A DNA stretch of 6,058 bases from an uncultured Eubacterium sp. (GCA_945980015.1 CAMFQI010000085.1:1-6058); one strand, 5' to 3'; counted from the first letter of the stretch, positions 1 through 6,058 are shown. Notes: generated by a model not told the origin, from the sequence alone. Numbers and translations: made by a program.

Positions 1-478
1 ACGGAACGCCGTACGCACTGCCCCAGGCTAATTTTTGAGTAGTAAAGCCCTTTAGATTTGAATGATAAGCAATACTCGGCAACGCCCAGCCAAATCCGAA
101 GCAATCCGGCAAATAAATATCTACACTTCGTTTGCCGAATTTTTCGTCAAAATATGAATTTCCGATAAGAATATTTCTGAAAAGTGCTTCGGGCGACGGA
201 CAGTTAACGTCACCGTTTTCAAAGGCGGAGCCTGTTACATTCCATCTTCCCTGCTCAATATATTTTTTCATTTCCTCAAACAATTCGGGATAGTATTCCT
301 CCATAAGCTCATAACGATAGCTTCCCTCAAAAGAAAACACGTAGCTCGGATATTTTTTGAAAAGGGCGAAATTTTCCACAAGAGTATTATAGATATATTT
401 CGATACCGTTGTTTCAAAATCCCACGACCATACCGTGTCTAAATGCGAGGTTGCAACTGTGTAAATACGCTTTTTCAT
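1..478 (-). CDS. GH38 family alpha-mannosidase, N-terminal part (gene runs off the left edge)
   Basis: The 159 codons present read from an ATG at 478-476 with no stop before the window edge. The product resembles the catalytic domain of glycoside hydrolase family 38, retaining zinc-dependent enzymes that remove alpha-mannose from glycans. Visible family marks are the HLDTVW motif at residues 12-17, where His12 and Asp14 should be zinc ligands, and LPDCFGFG at 123-130, where Asp125 is the expected nucleophile and third zinc ligand, followed by the conserved LPSI segment. No signal peptide is seen, so a cytoplasmic enzyme acting on imported oligosaccharides is likely. GH38 bacterial enzymes are usually 800-1,000 residues, so most of the gene is missing. 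An in-frame ATG at 514-512 lies inside the -10 box and lacks a ribosome binding site, so the 478 start is preferred; AAAGG at 491-495 is a somewhat distant Shine-Dalgarno. Exact substrate linkage cannot be told. Confidence 0.85.
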   Translation of the reverse strand, partial: MKKRIYTVATSHLDTVWSWDFETTVSKYIYNTLVENFALFKKYPSYVFSFEGSYRYELMEEYYPELFEEMKKYIEQGRWNVTGSAFENGDVNCPSPEALFRNILIGNSYFDEKFGKRSVDIYLPDCFGFGWALPSIAYHSNLKGFTTQKLAWGSAYGVP

Positions 479-512
479 AGGCTTACCATACCTTTCAAAA
501 TAAATACGGTTC

Positions 513-541
513 ATTATAACATTATTTTTGAATATAATCAA
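513..541 (-). promoter_or_regulatory. Sigma-A-type promoter of the alpha-mannosidase gene
   Basis: Read on the minus strand there is TTGATT (-35, 536-541), a 17-nt spacer and a perfect TATAAT (-10, 513-518) preceded by TGT, an extended -10. Expected transcription start is near 506, leaving a leader of about 28 nt. The -35 hexamer lies in the 3' tail of the groEL terminator. No operator, such as a catabolite-response site, was recognised. Confidence 0.7.
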
Positions 542-542
542 T

Positions 543-569
543 AAAAGCCCCCAAAAAATGGGAGCTTTT
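543..569 (-). terminator. Intrinsic terminator of the groES-groEL operon
   Basis: A hairpin with 10-bp arms (543-552 and 560-569) and a 7-nt loop. On the minus strand the arms are AAAAGCTCCC and GGGGGCTTTT with one G-U pair, followed by ATTGATT. It begins 17 nt beyond the groEL stop codon. The U-rich tail is imperfect, but the arm ends in UUUU. The A/T-rich arm ends could let it also work on the plus strand, though no plus-strand gene is present to need it. Confidence 0.75.
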
Positions 570-586
570 GTAAAATAATGTGATTT

Positions 587-2224
<1,638 letters not shown>

Positions 2225-2230
2225 TCAAAT

Positions 2231-2237
2231 ACCTCCT
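2231..2237 (-). promoter_or_regulatory. groEL ribosome binding site
   Basis: AGGAGGT on the minus strand, 9 nt before the groEL ATG, fills most of the 17-nt gap after the groES stop codon (TAA at 2241-2239). The closeness to the stop suggests ribosomes finishing groES can reload on groEL. It fixes the groEL start. Confidence 0.85.
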
Positions 2238-2238
2238 A

Positions 2239-2511
2239 TTACTCTACTACTGCAAGAATTTCCTTAACCTCGGTAATGGTGTATTCAACACCGTCAACCT
2301 TTACCTGAGTACCTGCGTACTTGCTGATGATTACCTTGTCGCCGACTGCGACTGTCATCGGATTTTTCTCTGTGCCCGGACCTACTGCAACAACCTCGCT
2401 GATTTCAGGCTTTTCCTGTGCCGAAGCGGCAAGAATAATGCCCGAAGCGGTTGTTTCCTCAGCCTCTACTGATTTAAGCAGAACTCTGTCTGCCAATGGT
2501 TTAATTGTCAT
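2239..2511 (-). CDS. groES: Co-chaperonin GroES (10 kDa, Hsp10)
   Basis: Complete 90-residue GroES, near the usual 94-97. Seven copies form the lid that caps the GroEL chamber. The N-terminal family signature KPLADRVLLK is at residues 4-13, the mobile loop that contacts GroEL covers about 16-33 with the hydrophobic tripeptide region GIIL at 24-27, and the conserved VVAVGPG stretch follows at 40-46. A later KVIISKYAGT segment (59-68) matches the family core. The ATG at 2511 has a strong AGAGGTGA site just upstream. It is the first gene of the groES-groEL operon. Confidence 0.98.
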   Translation of the reverse strand: MTIKPLADRVLLKSVEAEETTASGIILAASAQEKPEISEVVAVGPGTEKNPMTVAVGDKVIISKYAGTQVKVDGVEYTITEVKEILAVVE

Positions 2512-2517
2512 TTTATG

Positions 2518-2525
2518 TCACCTCT
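2518..2525 (-). promoter_or_regulatory. groES ribosome binding site
   Basis: AGAGGTGA on the minus strand, with its last base 6 nt upstream of the groES ATG. It lies in the leader just downstream of CIRCE and supports the 2511 start. Confidence 0.8.
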
Positions 2526-2544
2526 AAAAATAATTTGTTATGTT

Positions 2545-2571
2545 TTAGCACTCTTTACCCTTGAGTGCTAA
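2545..2571 (-). promoter_or_regulatory. CIRCE operator (HrcA binding site)
   Basis: A perfect copy of the known CIRCE element: TTAGCACTC (2545-2553), a 9-nt spacer, then GAGTGCTAA (2563-2571). HrcA binds this inverted repeat and represses groE and dnaK operons; when GroEL is occupied by unfolded protein HrcA loses activity and the operon is released. Here the repeat starts about 5 bp downstream of the -10 box, so it covers the start point and the early leader. It implies that an hrcA gene exists elsewhere in the genome. Confidence 0.97.
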
Positions 2572-2576
2572 TTACT

Positions 2577-2604
2577 ATTTTAGCAAGTTTTTTCCATTTG
2601 TCAA
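2577..2604 (-). promoter_or_regulatory. Sigma-A-type promoter of groES-groEL
   Basis: On the minus strand a consensus TTGACA (-35, 2599-2604) is followed after 16 nt by TAAAAT (-10, 2577-2582), preceded by TGC, an extended -10. Transcription should start near 2570, at the upstream edge of CIRCE. A near-consensus housekeeping promoter gated by HrcA is the usual arrangement in Firmicutes. Confidence 0.85.
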
Positions 2605-2665
2605 TAGCGTTTACAATAAATTCATAAAATATAGCATTAATACACTATTTTTTCGTTTCATATAC

Positions 2666-2701
2666 AAAAAGCGAGGGAAAATCGCAATCGTTTTCCCTCG
2701 C
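2666..2701 (-). terminator. Intrinsic terminator of the padR membrane-protein operon
   Basis: A perfect 11-bp stem (GCGAGGGAAAA at 2671-2681 pairing with TTTTCCCTCGC at 2691-2701) with a 9-nt loop. On the minus strand it is followed directly by TTTTT (2670-2666). It starts 20 nt beyond the stop codon of the last operon gene. The plus-strand side has no U-run, so it acts on minus-strand transcripts and insulates the groES promoter region. The bases between it and that promoter (2605-2665) are A/T-rich, with nothing else recognised. Confidence 0.9.
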
Positions 2702-2721
2702 ATAGCACTTATTTAATCGTA

Positions 2722-3456
2722 TTAATAATCTTCATAATCCGTCGGTGCTGTATTTTCATATGTTAGATTTTTATACATTTCTTCCTTGAAAACAAGATTT
2801 CCGTCCTTGTCCCAAGAGCATTCGCCTGAAGAATAATAAATATTGTGTTCATCATCAAAAAATGCATAACAATAATATTCATCTGTCTCATAAAATCGTT
2901 CTTCAAAATCCCCACAATCCAAAACCGCATAACCGTCACTATTTATAAGATAATATTGACTTTCGCTAACCTGCGTTCCGTCCTCTAAATACGAAGGCAC
3001 GTAATATTCGCCGTCTTCATCAATTGCAAGCTTGAATGCGCTGTACTCATTGCCCATTTTGTCATAGGTTACATACTGCATAAAGCCTGTTTTTTCAACA
3101 ACGGCATTTGAATATTCCACATAATCAAGCGTAATTTCGGCGTATCTTACAGGTACACTTAAGGCAAATAAAATTACGACAATCAAATATGAAACGGCAA
3201 TTGAAGCCGCCTGTTGCTTTTTAGGCTTCGATTTTTCGCCCTGCTTTGCGTTGACGATAAAATACAGAATAAAGGCAATCGTACCTGCAACAAAGGACAT
3301 AACCGCCCAATATACGGGTGTATCAAGCCCGCGTCTTTTTGCGTTCAGGAAAACAGTATATGAATATGTAATTCTCAATAGTAATAGAGCAAGAAAAACC
3401 AACCAAAATGAAAATTCGGTAACAGTACCGTAAGAATAATTTATCCAACTAAGCAT
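2722..3456 (-). CDS. Membrane protein of unknown function with acidic, tyrosine-rich exposed domain
   Basis: I do not recognise this 244-residue protein. Three hydrophobic segments are visible at about 15-37, 48-68 and 83-103. The loop after the first contains NAKRRGL (38-44), positively charged and therefore probably cytoplasmic, as is the lysine-rich stretch at 69-80 if that segment pair is a hairpin. Residues 105-244 form a soluble domain with many Asp/Glu and 22 tyrosines, probably outside the membrane. Five imperfect turn motifs of the type D-x-x-G followed by aromatic or beta residues recur at about 132, 146, 172, 201 and 216, suggesting a beta-hairpin series. Three cysteines (181, 196, 213) lie in this domain. 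The ATG at 3456 has AAAGGAG 9 nt upstream and overlaps the preceding gene by 8 nt, so it belongs to the padR operon. A role in surface sensing or envelope stress is only a guess. Confidence 0.85.
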   Translation of the reverse strand: MLSWINYSYGTVTEFSFWLVFLALLLLRITYSYTVFLNAKRRGLDTPVYWAVMSFVAGTIAFILYFIVNAKQGEKSKPKKQQAASIAVSYLIVVILFALSVPVRYAEITLDYVEYSNAVVEKTGFMQYVTYDKMGNEYSAFKLAIDEDGEYYVPSYLEDGTQVSESQYYLINSDGYAVLDCGDFEERFYETDEYYCYAFFDDEHNIYYSSGECSWDKDGNLVFKEEMYKNLTYENTAPTDYEDY

Positions 3457-4252
3457 AAATAAACGCTCCTTTCAAAATCATCACAATCAAGACAAGCAAA
3501 ATAACAAAACAAGCTCCGCATAAAGCCAAGGGTATATATGCAAATCTTTCGTAGGCACGGTTTAGACTTGTTTTTGCTTTTCCGTCAATAATCGATTTTA
3601 CATATACGCCATAGCCTAATGATAGGATAGCTGAAATTATCCCTGCAAAAATCAAAGTAATACTTACACCAAAAGCAACGGATGAATACATTTTGTTGCT
3701 CAATATATCTAGCATTTCAACGAGTATTTCAACTACATACGAAACATCGGAATAATAAGATGCAAAAATTACGATATATATACTTCTTGCGTAAAACAGC
3801 AATCCTAATACTCCGGTAGCAATTAAATGCTTATAATTCCTCGTTTTTATATCTATAAAATACAACAGTACAACAATCAGAGTCGTTATCCAATTTACTG
3901 CATATTTCCCGAAATTAATAAACGAATCATCAAACGACATATATGTATAGTTTTGGATAACATAAATCAACACGCCTGCAATAACATTTATACCGAGAAG
4001 TATTATGCCGATAAGCGAAACGGTATTAAGCTTTTTGTAATCGTAAAGATAATTCATTTTTATTCCAAGCTCTCTTGCGTCGCCCATATGCTCAAGCGCT
4101 TTTTGCTCGGAGGTTTCATCGGAATATCCGCAATGGCGGTAGTAATCCATTCTGTCCAAAATATGATCGCCGATTTCCCTTTGGATAAGCGGAATCTGTG
4201 TTTTATCGACCATATAGGAAATGACGGTATTGATATATTCTTCCTTATTCAT
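3449..4252 (-). CDS. HAAS/permease-prefix-like domain membrane protein, partner of PadR
   Basis: A 267-residue protein from the ATG at 4252. Residues 1-70 are soluble and helical, with REIGDHILDRMDYY (25-38), then SDETSEQKALEHMGDARELG (44-63). This is the pattern of the HAAS / permease prefix domain 1 group (acidic helix, then 'A-x-E-x-MGD-x-x-ELG') commonly encoded beside PadR regulators in Firmicutes. About five membrane segments follow, near 77-100, 115-134, 142-164, 190-216 and 237-261. There are no catalytic motifs and no transporter signature. A TTG at 4267 would extend it by five residues into padR, but GAGGTG sits right before the ATG, so the shorter form is chosen. It is coupled to padR (7-nt gap) and overlaps the next gene by 8 nt. 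Related proteins are thought to signal from the membrane with PadR; the ligand here is unknown. Confidence 0.85.
   Translation of the reverse strand: MNKEEYINTVISYMVDKTQIPLIQREIGDHILDRMDYYRHCGYSDETSEQKALEHMGDARELGIKMNYLYDYKKLNTVSLIGIILLGINVIAGVLIYVIQNYTYMSFDDSFINFGKYAVNWITTLIVVLLYFIDIKTRNYKHLIATGVLGLLFYARSIYIVIFASYYSDVSYVVEILVEMLDILSNKMYSSVAFGVSITLIFAGIISAILSLGYGVYVKSIIDGKAKTSLNRAYERFAYIPLALCGACFVILLVLIVMILKGAFIYA
3466..3472 (-). promoter_or_regulatory. Ribosome binding site of the unknown membrane protein gene
   Basis: AAAGGAG on the minus strand, 9 nt before the ATG at 3456 and inside the end of the upstream gene. It supports this start and the 8-nt gene overlap. Confidence 0.7.
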
Positions 4253-4255
4253 AAA

Positions 4256-4261
4256 CACCTC
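4256..4261 (-). promoter_or_regulatory. Ribosome binding site overlapping the padR stop codon
   Basis: On the minus strand the padR stop TGA (4262-4260) runs straight into GAGGTG, which precedes the ATG at 4252. The last two bases of the stop are part of the Shine-Dalgarno. This decides the start of the HAAS-like gene against the upstream TTG and implies translational coupling with padR. Confidence 0.75.
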
Positions 4262-4586
4262 ACGCAAAGCTCAAAACTTTTTTTACATCAGAGGAAAATT
4301 CAAGCCACTCCTGTTTATTCTTTTGATACTGAGTAATACCCTTTTTCGTAATGTGATAGTATTTTCTTCGTCTGCCGTCACATTCCTTCCAATAGGAGTC
4401 GAGCAGCTTTTCCTTTTCAAGAGCGTGAAGTATCGGATAAAGCGTGCCCTCGCTCATTTCAAAGGCATTCTCGCTTCTCACCTCAAGCTCCCTTATTATC
4501 ATATATCCGTACAAGTCCTTTGAATATAGCACGCTCAAAACAAGTGTAGGCGTGCTTCCCTTTAATAATTCCTTTGAATATTTCAT
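4260..4586 (-). CDS. PadR family transcriptional regulator
   Basis: A 108-residue winged-helix DNA-binding repressor of the small PadR class (usually 105-120 residues). Family marks from the N-terminus are KELLKGSTPTLVLSVL (5-20), YGYMIIREL (26-34), the recognition helix EGTLYPILHALEKEKLL (46-62), and the wing GRRRKYYHIT (71-80) followed by a C-terminal dimerisation helix. The frame stays open up to an ATG at 4655, but that ATG is inside the -35 box and the next ones (4628, 4622) are inside the -10 box or at the start point. The ATG at 4586, with GAGGT 12 nt upstream, is therefore the real start and gives the family-typical N-terminus MKYSKELLKG. It leads an operon with two membrane proteins and probably represses its own promoter through the palindrome at 4608-4632. 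The inducer is unknown. Confidence 0.93.
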   Translation of the reverse strand: MKYSKELLKGSTPTLVLSVLYSKDLYGYMIIRELEVRSENAFEMSEGTLYPILHALEKEKLLDSYWKECDGRRRKYYHITKKGITQYQKNKQEWLEFSSDVKKVLSFA

Positions 4587-4598
4587 AATAGAATTAAT

Positions 4599-4603
4599 AC
4601 CTC
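4599..4603 (-). promoter_or_regulatory. padR ribosome binding site
   Basis: GAGGT on the minus strand, 12 nt before the ATG at 4586. The spacing is longer than ideal, but it is the only purine-rich site between the predicted transcription start (about 4620) and the gene. Confidence 0.5.
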
Positions 4604-4607
4604 GCTT

Positions 4608-4632
4608 TACTATGTATTGCATATACATAGTA
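4608..4632. promoter_or_regulatory. Probable PadR operator: 10-bp inverted repeat over the padR -10 box
   Basis: TACTATGTAT (4608-4617) and ATACATAGTA (4623-4632) form a perfect inverted repeat around a 5-nt centre. It contains ATGT and ACAT half-sites 9 nt apart, close to the ATGT-N8-ACAT pattern reported for PadR-family operators. One arm contains the -10 hexamer, so binding would block RNA polymerase. Assignment to this PadR is inferred from position and motif. Confidence 0.75.
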
Positions 4633-4655
4633 TCACAAGGTATGCAATTTGTCAA
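4627..4655 (-). promoter_or_regulatory. Sigma-A-type promoter of the padR operon
   Basis: On the minus strand TTGACA (-35, 4650-4655), a 17-nt spacer and TACTAT (-10, 4627-4632) preceded by TGA (extended -10). Expected start near 4620. The -35 box touches the U-tract of the preceding methyltransferase terminator, and the -10 box is one arm of the palindrome. Confidence 0.85.
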
Positions 4656-4656
4656 G

Positions 4657-4681
4657 AAAAAAAGCAGACATTACTGTCCGC
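4657..4681 (-). terminator. Intrinsic terminator of the RNA methyltransferase gene
   Basis: On the minus strand GCGGACA, a GTAA tetraloop, then TGTCTGC (7 pairs including one G-U) are followed by seven T residues (4663-4657). The stem begins 7 nt beyond the stop codon. Confidence 0.85.
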
Positions 4682-4688
4682 CTTGAAA

Positions 4689-5804
4689 TTACTTAAAATA
4701 CATATAAAATTGGCACTTTAGCATACCGTTATAAAGCTTGCGGCGTTTATCTGCCTTTCTGCCGAAGCATTTCTCAAATTCCTCATCGGGAGAAATAATA
4801 CCATAGCTCCAGCCTTTTTTTGAAACAAATTTTTCACCCATAATGTGATAAATCTTTTCTGCTTGACGCAGGTCTAACATCCTTTCGCCATAAGGCGGAT
4901 TTGTAATAAGAGTTCCTCTTTCACTGCCTAAATCAACCTTTGAAATATCGCAAACGCAGGCTTTTATAAATTTTTCGACTCCTGCATTTTTTGCATTTTT
5001 GAGTGTTAAATCCATGGCATTTTTGTCGATATCCGTGCCGTATGCGGCAAAATCGGTACCCACCTTAACCAAATCTCTACACCTTTCACGCTCGCTTGTC
5101 CAAACGCTGTCGTCAATTAAATCCCAACGCTCAACATCAAAATGGCGGTTTATTCCCGGTGCAATATTATTCGCAAGCAAGGCACCCTCAATAAGCAACG
5201 TTCCGCTTCCGCAACATACGTCATACATAGTATGAAAGTGCTTCAATTTCGAGAAATAGCACATAGCCGCAGCAAGCGTTTCACGTATCGGTGCATCATT
5301 TCCGACTGGACGGTAGCCACGCTTATGAAGTCCCTTTCCCGAGGTGTCGAGCATAACAGTAACTTCATTTTTCATAATCGAAAACTGCACCTGATGAATA
5401 CTTGCACTTTCTTCAAACCACGATATGCCGTAATCCTCCTTTAAGCTTTCAACAATTGCCTTTTTGATGATTTTTTGGCAATCGGGCACTGAATGAAGCT
5501 CGGAGTTTATTGTATAGCCCTTTACCGGGAAAGCGTCGTTTTTGCCGATAAATTCAGCCCACGGCAACGCCTTTACGCCTTGAAACAATTCCTCAAAGGT
5601 GTAGGCGTTGAAAACATCAAGAACAATGAGTATTCTCTCGGCAAAGCGTGAATTGAGATTTGCACGCACTAAAATACTTTCGTCTCCGTCAAAAAATACC
5701 CTGCCGTTTTGTGCGCTCACATTTTGAGCTTCCATCATTTTAAGCTCGTCGGCAACGGCACCCTCAAGTCCGAAAAGACAGGGTGCAACCATTTTCATCA
5801 TCAT
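4689..5804 (-). CDS. ypsC: THUMP-domain class I SAM-dependent RNA methyltransferase (YpsC / RlmL family)
   Basis: A complete 371-residue protein, near the roughly 380 of B. subtilis YpsC and matching the RlmL half of E. coli RlmKL, which makes N2-methylguanine 2445 of 23S rRNA. Residues 1-60 form the N-terminal ferredoxin-like part and about 60-155 the THUMP RNA-binding domain. The family hallmark SGKGLHKRGYR (155-165) leads into the Rossmann methyltransferase domain, with SAM-binding DVCCGSGT (195-202), the acidic loop GTDID (256-260) and the catalytic NPPYGER (302-308), typical of exocyclic-amine N-methylation. The older label 'N6-adenine DNA methylase' comes from that NPPY motif and is unlikely. 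Three ATGs occur in a row; the first (5804) is chosen because AAGGA lies 9 nt upstream. The gene has its own terminator. The exact rRNA target is inferred from the family. Confidence 0.93.
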   Translation of the reverse strand: MMMKMVAPCLFGLEGAVADELKMMEAQNVSAQNGRVFFDGDESILVRANLNSRFAERILIVLDVFNAYTFEELFQGVKALPWAEFIGKNDAFPVKGYTINSELHSVPDCQKIIKKAIVESLKEDYGISWFEESASIHQVQFSIMKNEVTVMLDTSGKGLHKRGYRPVGNDAPIRETLAAAMCYFSKLKHFHTMYDVCCGSGTLLIEGALLANNIAPGINRHFDVERWDLIDDSVWTSERERCRDLVKVGTDFAAYGTDIDKNAMDLTLKNAKNAGVEKFIKACVCDISKVDLGSERGTLITNPPYGERMLDLRQAEKIYHIMGEKFVSKKGWSYGIISPDEEFEKCFGRKADKRRKLYNGMLKCQFYMYFK

Positions 5805-5813
5805 ATTTTTTCA

Positions 5814-5818
5814 TCCTT
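5814..5818 (-). promoter_or_regulatory. Ribosome binding site of the RNA methyltransferase gene
   Basis: AAGGA on the minus strand, 9 nt before the first of three consecutive ATG codons. The second and third ATGs would be 12 and 15 nt away, so this site favours the first. Confidence 0.6.
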
Positions 5819-5821
5819 ATC

Positions 5822-5852
5822 AAAAAAATATCGGGCAGTAATGTTGCCCGAT
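5822..5852 (-). terminator. Intrinsic terminator of the DivIC-like gene
   Basis: An 8-bp perfect stem (ATCGGGCA at 5830-5837 with TGCCCGAT at 5845-5852) and a 7-nt loop. On the minus strand it is followed, after one A, by seven T residues (5828-5822). It begins 5 nt beyond the stop codon. Confidence 0.88.
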
Positions 5853-5880
5853 TATAATCAATTTCCCGAACTACTGTCGT
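5851..5880 (-). promoter_or_regulatory. Possible promoter of the RNA methyltransferase gene
   Basis: On the minus strand a perfect TATAAT (5851-5856) lies 18 nt after a poor -35 match, ACGACA (5875-5880). It overlaps the end of the DivIC-like gene and the first bases of its terminator. Starting near 5844 would give a leader of about 40 nt lacking the first hairpin arm, so this RNA would not be stopped by the terminator. Only the -10 box is convincing. Confidence 0.4.
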
Positions 5881-6011
5881 AATAAATAATTTCGCCGTCC
5901 TTGGTATAGCCCTTTTTTCGAGCCTCCTGCTCCATATATTCACTCTTGTCGTCGCTTTCGAGAATTTCCTTAATTCTGTCATTCTCGGCAAGCTGCTCAT
6001 CAAGAACAGTC
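5858..6011 (-). CDS. C-terminal end of a DivIC/FtsB-like coiled-coil protein (truncated by contig end)
   Basis: Fifty genuine codons are present, ending in TGA at 5860-5858. They begin with a short helical stretch, TVLDEQLAENDRIKEIL, with hydrophobic spacing suited to a coiled coil. Then comes SEYMEQEARKKGYTKDGEIIYY. This matches the ending of septum-formation initiators (DivIC/FtsB), where a coiled coil is followed by a pattern like 'EYIEKxARExLGxxxPGEIVY'. Those proteins are about 100-130 residues with one N-terminal membrane segment and link the division site to septal wall synthesis; that part is missing here. Translation can be continued up to a GTG at 6040, but those extra ten residues come from sequencing adapter and should be removed. 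The family call rests on a short piece, so it is moderate. A terminator follows. Confidence 0.6.
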
Positions 6012-6058
6012 CTGTCTCTTATACACATCTCCGAGCCCACGAGACGTAGAGGAATCTC
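6012..6058. other. Illumina Nextera adapter contamination at the contig end
   Basis: CTGTCTCTTATACACATCT (6012-6030) is the reverse complement of the Tn5 mosaic end. CCGAGCCCACGAGAC (6031-6045) is the Nextera read-2 adapter. GTAGAGGA (6046-6053) equals the i7 index N712, and ATCTC (6054-6058) begins the P7 flow-cell sequence. The order and joins are exactly those of a read running through a short insert, so none of this belongs to the organism. True sequence ends at or just before 6011. Confidence 0.98.

Noticed and set aside
2671..2701. The perfect 11-bp hairpin as a small RNA or a mobile-element end
   Set aside because: Its position just after a stop codon and the minus-strand T-run make it an ordinary intrinsic terminator. 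No direct repeats or transposase are nearby.
4253..4267. TTG start at 4267 for the HAAS-like membrane protein
   Set aside because: It would lie inside padR, and the GAGGTG ribosome binding site at 4261-4256 is downstream of it, positioned for the ATG at 4252.
3827..4336. A 169-codon plus-strand reading frame over the HAAS-like gene and padR
   Set aside because: Antisense to two coupled genes with good start signals; its composition is that of a random A/T-rich shadow frame.
5764..6003. A 79-codon minus-strand frame bridging the methyltransferase start and the DivIC-like end
   Set aside because: It runs out of frame through two better-supported genes and through a terminator hairpin with a seven-T tract, and has no recognisable domain.
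6012..6040. N-terminal ten residues MGSEMCIRDR with a GTG start as part of a complete 60-residue gene
   Set aside because: These bases are Nextera adapter, not genome; only 5858-6011 is retained as a partial gene.

Overview
This is a 6,058-base stretch of low-GC, Firmicutes-type DNA with every recognisable gene on the minus strand. It is probably a whole metagenomic contig. GroEL/GroES of clostridial type, a perfect CIRCE operator, sigma-A-like promoters, strong purine-rich ribosome binding sites and a YpsC-type RNA methyltransferase point to the class Clostridia, possibly a gut Ruminococcaceae/Oscillospiraceae relative. The lineage is inferred from sequence style; no search was run.

Read in the direction of transcription (high to low coordinates), the window holds: (1) the 3' end of a small coiled-coil protein resembling the DivIC/FtsB division family, cut off at the contig end; (2) a THUMP-domain RNA methyltransferase (ypsC/RlmL family); (3) a three-gene operon of a PadR-type repressor, a membrane protein with an N-terminal HAAS/permease-prefix-like domain, and an unrecognised membrane protein with an acidic, tyrosine-rich exposed domain; (4) the groES-groEL chaperonin operon under a CIRCE-controlled promoter; (5) the 5' part of a GH38 alpha-mannosidase gene that runs off the left edge.

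The units are compactly separated. An intrinsic terminator lies after the DivIC-like gene, the methyltransferase, the membrane operon and groEL. In three of these four junctions the promoter of the next unit abuts or overlaps that terminator. The PadR operon carries a 10-bp inverted repeat across its own -10 box, so it is probably self-repressed, and its genes are joined by a 7-nt gap and an 8-nt overlap. The chaperonin operon should be heat- and protein-stress-controlled through HrcA.

The last 47 bases (6012-6058) are not biological. They are Illumina Nextera adapter: the Tn5 mosaic end, the read-2 adapter, an 8-base i7 index and the start of the flow-cell sequence. Any protein predicted across that join (beginning MGSEMCIRDR) has an artefactual N-terminus. 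The best candidates for little-described biology are the PadR/HAAS/membrane-protein operon and its two interleaved inverted repeats; I see no clearly novel system beyond that.
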